A stretch of DNA of 7,541 bases from Desulfamplus sp. (lineage in GTDB: Bacteria > Desulfobacterota > Desulfobacteria > Desulfobacterales > Desulfobacteraceae). Under the pieces are notes generated by a model. That model had not been told where the DNA came from. It made no database searches and worked only from the letters and a program-made list of their open reading frames with translations. A program made the translations under genes and the position numbers. The stretch spans positions 1 to 7,541 of the forward strand of contig JADGBP010000006.1 of NCBI GenBank assembly GCA_015231395.1, given 5' to 3'. Below, piece by piece: positions 1 to 4,386 of this stretch (positions are counted from its first letter, which is position 1; the number at the start of each line of letters is the position of its first letter).

Positions 1-31
1 GCAAGAAAGATCAGGTTCTTGTTCTACGATA

Positions 32-820
32 TCAGCAATAAAGATGATATTCTTTATCAATATGTCTATAGAAATAACGGTGTGGCTGACAAACCGGAAG
101 TTCAATATAAACGCTTTCGCTCTGGGAGGAGAGTATTGCATTCTCTTCCTTAAAACGCTTAACCATGTTACGGGTCAGATTTGCGTCGGGATATTTTTTT
201 TGGATAAGCTCAAGAAATACTTTGTCAATATGGTCTCCGGCCTTAAAGGTGGTAATCTGGTCTTCTTCTGTTGGAATTGTACCATGCATGCGACACAAAT
301 CAGTTGTTCCAGCTCCGATATCAATAATAAGGGCATTGGAATAGAGATTGAGTCCATACGCGACAGTAAAGGGTTCCGAAGCAATCAAAACATCATCAAG
401 AATGTTGTCAGCAATATCCAGAAGATCCTTTTTGTTGTTCTGGGTGGCAAGAGAAGGTGCTCCGATAACTCCTCTCAAAACAACTCCAGCAGGCTCATCT
501 TTTATAACCATTGAGACCAGTTGCCTTAAAAGCTCCTTTGCGACACTTTTGGCTTTCTGATACTCATCAATATTTTGTTCAGAAGCATCGGAATGTAAAA
601 GCACGCCTTTGTCAAATGGTCTGTAGAGATCGAGTGCCAGCCTGTTCTTTAATGCATCATCACCAAAAATGATATTTTTTCCAAGCATCTTCTGTGAAAC
701 CGCATCTTTAGGGTAACCCACATAGCTTGCCATATAACTTCTCATGCCATTTTCACATACAATGACACTTCTTGATGTCCCGAGGTCAATGCCGATGTTC
801 AGTATCTTTTGTGTGCCCAT
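32..820 (-). CDS. mamK: MamK-type actin-like filament protein, C-terminally interrupted by an apparent frameshift
   Basis: MamK is a bacterial actin that polymerises into cytoplasmic filaments which position magnetosomes in a chain. The reading frame shows the actin/Hsp70 ATPase fold signatures: phosphate-1 loop GIDLGTSRS (residues 10-18), MamK-like SYVGYPKD (32-39), SEPFTVAYGL (148-157) and phosphate-2 DIGAGTTD (167-174). Glu149 and Asp167 fall where the ATPase residues Glu143 and Asp161 of Magnetospirillum MamK lie, with the same 18-residue spacing. I chose the ATG at 820 because AGGAG lies 13 bases upstream and the ATPase motif then starts at residue 10. A GTG at 892 in the same frame, with GGAAG six bases upstream, would add 24 residues. 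The protein stops at 262 residues, against about 350 for the family. After ELPV (241-243) the sequence no longer looks like actin, while the neighbouring frame is open from about position 93 to position 1. The gene therefore probably continues past the window with a one-base shift. It follows the coiled-coil gene on the same strand. The MamK assignment is firm; whether it is intact is not. Confidence 0.88.
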   Translation of the reverse strand: MGTQKILNIGIDLGTSRSVIVCENGMRSYMASYVGYPKDAVSQKMLGKNIIFGDDALKNRLALDLYRPFDKGVLLHSDASEQNIDEYQKAKSVAKELLRQLVSMVIKDEPAGVVLRGVIGAPSLATQNNKKDLLDIADNILDDVLIASEPFTVAYGLNLYSNALIIDIGAGTTDLCRMHGTIPTEEDQITTFKAGDHIDKVFLELIQKKYPDANLTRNMVKRFKEENAILSSQSESVYIELPVCQPHRYFYRHIDKEYHLYC

Positions 821-932
821 CTTTATACCATCTCTCCTGTGGAATTGCTGATGCTGCTTGTAAATTTGGGAGTTTATTCTAACTTCGTCCACTTTTAACT
901 TCCGGAATCCGTCTAAAACAAGAAAAAGTCCC

Positions 933-1487
933 TCAATTTCTCAATGCCTTGTTTTCATTTACGATTGCCAGAAGGAATGCACTTTTCTGGCTTGTCAGCA
1001 TTTTATGTTGTTTAACCAGAGCCTGTTGTTCTCCCATATTTTCATGTGAGTTTACCGCTGAGTTTTCCTGTAAAGTTACCGATGAATAAACTCGCATCCC
1101 GTTCTTTTCAAGAGTGGCAAGCTGTTTTTCAATCAGGGCTATTTTTTCTTCAAGCAATTTTATTTTAGCTTCATGGAGGCTCTTGGCACTAAGAATGCTC
1201 TCTTGAATCGCTTTTTCTTCAAGTTGTTTCTCCTGAAAAGCTTTTTCCTGAAGTTGCTGTTCTTCATAAAGAGCCTTTTCCCGAAGTTGTTTTTCCTGAA
1301 GGGCTTTTGCTTTTTTGTTTTTTACATAAACAAAGGGTCTGGAAACAATATTAACTACAGGCGACGTTATCACTTTAATACCGTACATCACGGCACAGCC
1401 GCTTCGTTTTACATAACTGACTGAGACTCTGCCTGCGTATTCAACTGTTGCCGCACTGTATTTTCCTGCCGTTGCCATTGTAGCCAT
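933..1487 (-). CDS. Coiled-coil protein next to mamK, possible magnetosome-associated (Mad-type)
   Basis: This 184-residue protein is not recognised as a named family member. Residues 1-57 are mildly hydrophobic and rich in Val, Ser and Tyr. Residues 58-130 are a highly charged coiled coil built from an imperfect 10-11-residue repeat: KALQEKQLRE, KALYEEQQLQE, KAFQEKQLEE, KAIQESILSA, KSLHEAKIK. A final heptad-like stretch ends at EKQLATLEK. The tail (131-184) is polar, with a weaker helix. The ATG at 1487 has GAGG about eight bases upstream; an ATG three codons later is also possible. The gene lies upstream of mamK on the same strand, with 112 bases to the preferred mamK start or 40 to the GTG alternative, so co-transcription is likely. 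Coiled-coil Mad proteins are known beside mamK in deltaproteobacterial magnetosome clusters. A scaffold or adaptor role for chain or filament organisation is inference from that context. Which Mad family, if any, cannot be decided by eye. Confidence 0.8.
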   Translation of the reverse strand: MATMATAGKYSAATVEYAGRVSVSYVKRSGCAVMYGIKVITSPVVNIVSRPFVYVKNKKAKALQEKQLREKALYEEQQLQEKAFQEKQLEEKAIQESILSAKSLHEAKIKLLEEKIALIEKQLATLEKNGMRVYSSVTLQENSAVNSHENMGEQQALVKQHKMLTSQKSAFLLAIVNENKALRN

Positions 1488-1555
1488 GTACTTACCTCAT
1501 TTTTAATAGCGAATACGTTGCCTGTCAATAGGGAAGGTGGTTGAGTTCCGCATTA

Positions 1556-1627
1556 TCTCCAGAATTATTACTGCGACTGTCTCCAGAATTATTGCTGCAA
1601 CTGTCGCCGGATTTATCGCTGAAACTA
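1556..1627. repeat. 24-bp tandem repeat, three copies plus a decayed fourth
   Basis: Copies lie at 1556-1579, 1580-1603 and 1604-1627. The first two differ at two positions (TCTCCAGAATTATTRCTG followed by CRACTG). The third is more diverged (TCGCCGGATTTATCGCTG followed by AAACTA), and 1628-1651 retains traces. The period is a multiple of three, so on the minus strand the repeat reads as an eight-residue Ser/Asn/Gly/Asp-rich unit, but that frame has no start codon. Confidence 0.8.
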
Positions 1628-1676
1628 TCGATGCAAGAATTACCTTGACTCTGATAATGACTCTAATATAATCAGC

Positions 1677-1704
1677 AACCTGTCATAATTTGGCAGGTTC
1701 TTTT
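1677..1704 (+). terminator. Terminator-like hairpin in the ferredoxin leader
   Basis: AACCTGTC (1677-1684) pairs with GGCAGGTT (1692-1699) to form an eight-base stem with one G-T wobble and a seven-base loop, followed by CTTTT. The oriented T-run favours the plus strand. No plus-strand gene precedes it in the window, so if it works it would be an attenuator or transcription block ahead of the ferredoxin gene at 1798. The T-run is short, so this call is tentative. Confidence 0.4.
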
Positions 1705-1797
1705 AACAGCAAATGATCAAGACCTGATTACGTTACAGCGTAGTCACAGCAGGTATTCTTATAAAACATATTGATGTAAAATGCCGGAAAATTTTTC

Positions 1798-2202
1798 ATG
1801 TCTTACAAAATTAATGGTAACTGTATTGGTTGCGGAACATGTGCTAAAAAATGCCCTGAAAACGCGATTGAGGGAAAAATCAAGATTCGTTTTGAAATTG
1901 ATGAGTTTATCTGCGTAGAATGCGGAAACTGCTTTAACACCTGTAAAATGGGAGCAATTACCGATCCGCTTGGAAACACATCACCGAAAAAAAGCAAAAA
2001 ACAGAACACTTCCAAATCAAGAATTGACCCTGAAACCTGTGCCGGATGCAAAAACTGCTTCATGAACTGCCCGATGGATGCAATAACCATAATAAAAACT
2101 GGCTTTTTTACTCCGCCTTACTGCCGAATCAATCAGGAACTCTGTTCAGGCTGTGGCACTTGCACTAAAAACTGCATAACAGGTGCCGCGATTGTTGAGT
2201 GA
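1798..2202 (+). CDS. Tandem 4Fe-4S ferredoxin with four CxxCxxCxxxC motifs
   Basis: This is a soluble electron-transfer protein of 134 residues. Four cysteine motifs are visible: C9-C12-C15-C19, C39-C42-C45-C49, C81-C84-C87-C91 and C116-C119-C122-C126. They form two bacterial-type ferredoxin domains (residues 1-56 and 76-134) joined by a Lys/Ser-rich linker (61-75). In this family the first three cysteines of one motif and the last of its partner hold one cluster, so four [4Fe-4S] clusters are expected. Cys109 is extra. No catalytic domain, signal peptide or membrane segment is present. It is the only plus-strand gene here: it diverges from the coiled-coil gene and ends 12 bases before the stop of the converging hicB gene. 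The Shine-Dalgarno is weak (GGAA, nine bases before the ATG). Iron-sulfur proteins occur among deltaproteobacterial magnetosome accessory genes, so a redox role in iron mineralisation is possible but inferred from location only. Confidence 0.92.
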   Translation: MSYKINGNCIGCGTCAKKCPENAIEGKIKIRFEIDEFICVECGNCFNTCKMGAITDPLGNTSPKKSKKQNTSKSRIDPETCAGCKNCFMNCPMDAITIIKTGFFTPPYCRINQELCSGCGTCTKNCITGAAIVE

Positions 2203-2214
2203 TTTATCGGAAAT

Positions 2215-2424
2215 TCAGGCATACATTAACTTTCCTTTTGGTTCAGGAATATATCTGTTCAAGGCTATTGCTGTCTCTATCCATTCATTAATTATAACTT
2301 CAACATTTTGCAGAGCTTCCCGATATGTTGCTCCATCAGCCATACAGCCTGCCAATTCAGGGACTTCAGGAATATATGCCCCGTCTTCCTCACTCCAATA
2401 CATAACAATCTGATACTTTAGCAT
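2215..2424 (-). CDS. HicB-like antitoxin-fold protein without a HicA partner
   Basis: This 69-residue protein has the HicB-like (UPF0150) pattern: an N-terminal strand MLKYQIVMYW, then the hallmark EEDGAYIPEVPELAGCMADG, then a helix TYREALQNVEVIINEWIETA and a short Pro/Lys tail. HicB proteins neutralise the mRNA-cleaving toxin HicA in type II toxin-antitoxin pairs. No HicA-like gene (a small protein with a conserved His) lies on either side, and no separate C-terminal DNA-binding domain is present. The ATG at 2424 overlaps the stop of the preceding zinc-ribbon gene (TGATG), which suggests translational coupling; a GTG one codon upstream is also in frame. It is the last gene of a tight four-gene block. 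It could be an orphan antitoxin, or a domesticated HicB-fold protein serving another role. The family call is confident; the function is unknown. Confidence 0.85.
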   Translation of the reverse strand: MLKYQIVMYWSEEDGAYIPEVPELAGCMADGATYREALQNVEVIINEWIETAIALNRYIPEPKGKLMYA

Positions 2425-2687
2425 CACTGAATATTATTACTCAGAAACACCCTGTAATGATACCCGCATGAAGGGCAGTAGCTTATGGTCTGTTTAGCAG
2501 TATATTGATAAACTCCAAGAAGTATTAAAGGCACTCCGAGAACTGGACCTCCGATGAATAAAGTGAAAGTTGCTCCAAGAGCCATAAATGTTACCGGCCA
2601 TTTACTTTTATGTGTTTTAACAGTCAGAATATCCATTTTGTCTCCACACTGGCGACACTCTATAAATTTCTTAGTTGTAACCGTCAT
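2424..2687 (-). CDS. Small membrane protein with a split zinc ribbon
   Basis: This 87-residue protein carries a CxxC pair near each end: C11/C14 (CRQC) and C71/C74 (CPSC, in YCPSCGYHYRV). Between them is a hydrophobic hairpin at about residues 30-61 (WPVTFMALGATF, then TLFIGGPVLGVPLILLGVY). The two CxxC knuckles could meet on the same side of the membrane to bind one Zn or Fe ion. The ATG directly follows the TAA of the upstream gene (TAAATG, no spacer), with AGAGG eight bases before it. Its own stop overlaps the start of hicB. I do not recognise a named family. The sequence supports a metal-binding membrane protein; any magnetosome role is inferred from the surrounding genes. Confidence 0.8.
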   Translation of the reverse strand: MTVTTKKFIECRQCGDKMDILTVKTHKSKWPVTFMALGATFTLFIGGPVLGVPLILLGVYQYTAKQTISYCPSCGYHYRVFLSNNIQ

Positions 2688-3047
2688 TTAAACAACCTCT
2701 TTACCCTTTTTTTTCTTGATACTTTGAAGCCCCCAGCTCAATCCCGCAGCACCGCCCACAACTCCGGCAATCTTGGTAATAACTCCTGTAACTACTACCT
2801 CTGCTGCACTTGCAGCAACTGCAATGGCAGCTACTCCGCCTAAAAGCCCGATGCCACCGCCAATAAGAACCTTGCTGCCAACCTGCATTACATCGGAAAA
2901 GCCGACTTTGCTCTCATTATCCCATAAACTTTCTTCATACTCATATTCATCATATGAATAGCCTCTGGGAAGTATCTTCTTGAGCCGTTCATTTTTAGTA
3001 TATATAGATTTTTTCTGCTCTTCATAGTTTTTGAAATCATTGACCAT
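2688..3047 (-). CDS. Glycine-rich membrane protein with an acidic/Tyr-rich N-terminus
   Basis: The protein has 119 residues and no recognised name. Residues 1-50 are polar, with a Tyr/Glu/Asp cluster (GYSYDEYEYEESLWDNE, 29-45). Residues 57-106 are hydrophobic and glycine-zipper-like (LIGGGIGLLGG, then TGVITKIAGVVGGAAGLSWG), enough for two membrane passes. The C-terminus is very basic (KKKKGKE, 111-117). An ideal GGAGGTGA lies just before the ATG and sits inside the end of the upstream gene, which overlaps by 11 bases. The hydrophobic half resembles that of the upstream 137-residue protein in spacing and residues, suggesting duplication. Gly/Ala or Leu/Gly-rich membrane stretches are also typical of small magnetosome membrane proteins such as MamC and MamD, but I see no direct homology to those. 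The acidic segment could bind cations; this is inference. Confidence 0.82.
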   Translation of the reverse strand: MVNDFKNYEEQKKSIYTKNERLKKILPRGYSYDEYEYEESLWDNESKVGFSDVMQVGSKVLIGGGIGLLGGVAAIAVAASAAEVVVTGVITKIAGVVGGAAGLSWGLQSIKKKKGKEVV

Positions 3048-3450
3048 TTAAGTCACCTCCGGTTAAATTCAAAGGAAAGTAAAAGTGCCTTCTCCTTTTA
3101 TGATTTTTTCTCAGTTCCTTTCCAGGATCTTTTTTTGTTTCCCTGAAGACATTTATCCCCGCTCCCGCAACAGATCCCCCCGCTCCGGCAGTGATTTTGA
3201 CTACTGCCACATGTCCGAACAGAGCCTTGAGAGCCACGGCAGGAATCACACACATGCTTCCGCAGGCTGCCGCCAGCCCAACTCCGGCTCCCACTGCGGC
3301 TGTCTTTCCCAATTTAACGAATGAATGGGTGTAATGCGGGCAATCTTCATCATACTTGCCTGATACCATTTTTCTCATATGTACTTTACACAGCTCAGGG
3401 CTGTATCCTTTGAGCTCACATAAATCACATTTTGATTTTATAGCACTCAT
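3037..3450 (-). CDS. Cys-rich glycine-zipper membrane protein
   Basis: This 137-residue protein has three parts. Residues 1-45 form a Cys/His cluster (C8, C11, C21, H24, C37, H39, H42) that looks like a small metal-binding knuckle. Residues 47-101 are Gly/Ala-rich and hydrophobic (AAVGAGVGLAAACGSMC, then VAVVKITAGAGGSVAGAG), probably two membrane passes, with two more cysteines (C63, C67). Residues 103-137 are strongly basic (KNHKRRRH). No CxxCH haem motif is present, so this is not a magnetochrome. The ATG at 3450 has AAGGTGAT about four bases upstream. It heads the four-gene block and overlaps the next gene by 11 bases; the overlap carries that gene's ribosome binding site, so the two are probably translationally coupled. 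I do not recognise the family. A metal-sensing or metal-handling membrane protein of the magnetosome island is a reasonable inference only. Confidence 0.82.
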   Translation of the reverse strand: MSAIKSKCDLCELKGYSPELCKVHMRKMVSGKYDEDCPHYTHSFVKLGKTAAVGAGVGLAAACGSMCVIPAVALKALFGHVAVVKITAGAGGSVAGAGINVFRETKKDPGKELRKNHKRRRHFYFPLNLTGGDLNGQ

Positions 3451-3519
3451 TTTATCACCTTATTTTTGTTTGGCAGAGTCAATTTCTCAAGTAGCAATTT
3501 GTAAAATAAAACTCTGTTT

Positions 3520-3927
3520 TCAGAACAAACCAGCTTCTATCATAGACTTTCGTTCGGTCACACGGTCTTCATCATTTAATCGAAATATTTTTACCGTGAC
3601 TCTTGCCTCCGGTGTTAAAGGAACTATTACGGCATTGTCAATTCTAAAATGGTCAGTCCATTCCCTGTTTCTGGGATTAAAGAAAGGAACAAGGTTGCCT
3701 GTTTCAGGATCAAATGAGCCGACATTTGGTCCTTTGAAACGATTGCAACGCATACAGGCCAAAGCAAGATTTTCCTCATCAGTATTCCCTCCGTGCTGAA
3801 TCGGCACAATGTGATCAGGTTCATGTCTGTGAAGAGAAAGAGCCTGCGGTAACAGGCAGTATTCACAACGTCCACCTGCCCTTTCTGCTATAAAACTTCG
3901 CAAATATGTTGAAACTGATGAAGTCAA
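3520..3927 (-). CDS. HNH family endonuclease
   Basis: This is a 135-residue HNH nuclease of the small stand-alone type. Visible features are the zinc pair C21/C24 (CEYC), the catalytic HEPDHIVP (35-42), the central Asn of ENLALAC (N53), and C58/C61 with CNRFKG (61-66). Together these give a Zn-supported beta-beta-alpha-metal fold. The C-terminal part (residues 70-135: FNPRNREWTDHF and LTPEARVTVKIFRLND) matches, from memory, a family common in cyanobacteria and other bacteria, often beside a 110-120-residue partner like the one here. The only sensible start is the TTG at 3927, because no Met occurs before the zinc motif. That TTG immediately follows the TAA of the upstream gene, in the same frame. 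The gene does not look like a magnetosome gene. Its biological target is unknown, and a toxin, defence or homing-type role is possible. Confidence 0.88.
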   Translation of the reverse strand: MTSSVSTYLRSFIAERAGGRCEYCLLPQALSLHRHEPDHIVPIQHGGNTDEENLALACMRCNRFKGPNVGSFDPETGNLVPFFNPRNREWTDHFRIDNAVIVPLTPEARVTVKIFRLNDEDRVTERKSMIEAGLF

Positions 3928-4278
3928 TTATTGTTCTCGTTGAGAAGTCTTTGCAGAACGAACTTTCAGCATAATAATCATATGTTCAAGACGTTGTAAT
4001 TCATCAAGTTCAGATTGTTCTGATACAGAAAGAAACCCGGCTGCATTAAGTGCCAACAACCTTCTTAGACGCAACTGTGCAGAGTCGGACACATGAAAAG
4101 CCGCTATCTCATCAGGAGAAGGATTTACGGATAAAAATTCAATAACCTCAGATGCTGTTGCTGCCGCAGATGTTTTAAATCCGCCAAGACTCAGTTCTAT
4201 TATGGATGAAAGCCAGGGACCTACGGCTCTGCAACGTTCAGCCAATTCATCCGAAAGCTGCACTGTCATTTGAACCAT
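3928..4278 (-). CDS. Conserved protein of unknown function paired with the HNH nuclease
   Basis: This 116-residue soluble protein begins with a ribbon-like strand (MTVQLSDELAERCRAV) and continues as mostly helical sequence (EVIEFLSVNPSPDEIAAFHVSDSAQLRLRRLLALNAAGFLSVSEQSELDELQRLEHMIIMLKVRSA). The 'PSPDEIAAF...S...RL..LL..N..G.LS..E..ELDEL..LEH....K.RA' pattern matches small proteins I recall beside HNH genes in cyanobacteria and Chloroflexi. The ATG at 4278 has AGGAG about eight bases before it; Met4 is an alternative start. It ends exactly where the HNH frame begins, with only TAA between them. The first half could be a DNA-binding antitoxin-like region, and the pair resembles a toxin-antitoxin layout, but I see no clear ribbon-helix-helix motif and do not assign a function. 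Confidence 0.8.
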   Translation of the reverse strand: MVQMTVQLSDELAERCRAVGPWLSSIIELSLGGFKTSAAATASEVIEFLSVNPSPDEIAAFHVSDSAQLRLRRLLALNAAGFLSVSEQSELDELQRLEHMIIMLKVRSAKTSQREQ

Positions 4279-4386
4279 ACAAATCTCCTGTTTATGTTGA
4301 TTAAATTATGAAAATTATGATTTTGATCTCAGGATATAAGTAAAATGCATAACCATCGGACGTAACCATTAATGTGCCATATCGAG

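Larger units (their letters stand above)
1488..1797. other. 310-bp divergent intergenic region
   Basis: This spacer separates the leftward coiled-coil gene from the rightward ferredoxin gene, so both promoters should lie here. I see a 24-bp tandem repeat (1556-1627), a terminator-like hairpin (1677-1704) and an isolated TATAAA (1760-1765) about 32 bases before the ferredoxin ATG. No -35 box stands at a normal distance from that TATAAA. No RNA gene or start-bearing reading frame was found. A minus-strand frame at 1525-1662 is open but has no start codon. Confidence 0.6.

Noticed and set aside
44..514. Plus-strand open frame of 156 codons opposite mamK
   Set aside because: It lies antisense to a clear actin-family gene and has no recognisable domain or ribosome binding site; it is a shadow.
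1540..1648. Possible small plus-strand ORF starting at TTG after GGGAAGG and covering the 24-bp repeats
   Set aside because: About 35 codons of low-complexity SPELLLRL-type repeats with a rare start and no known family; openness follows from the repeat period.
1733..1765. TTACAG...TATAAA as a sigma-70 promoter for the ferredoxin gene
   Set aside because: The spacer is 21 bases, too long for a normal promoter, and AT-rich DNA gives many TATAAA matches.
1803..2090. Minus-strand frame of 95 codons opposite the ferredoxin
   Set aside because: The Cys-motif gene on the plus strand explains the codon pattern; the antisense translation has no family features.
3037..3450. Magnetochrome (c-type haem) domain in the Cys-rich protein
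   Set aside because: There is no CxxCH motif; the Cys/His spacing fits a metal knuckle instead.
3472..3520. CAGAGT...ACTCTG inverted repeat between the HNH gene and the Cys-rich gene
   Set aside because: Only six base pairs around a loop of more than 30 bases; too weak to call a terminator.
3356..3799. Plus-strand frame of 147 codons opposite the HNH gene
   Set aside because: It is antisense to the HNH nuclease motifs and to the start of the Cys-rich gene, with no protein signature of its own.
3627..3875. Second minus-strand frame inside the HNH gene
   Set aside because: It runs in another frame over the catalytic region of HNH and shares only a short shifted PETGN-like stretch; no independent support.
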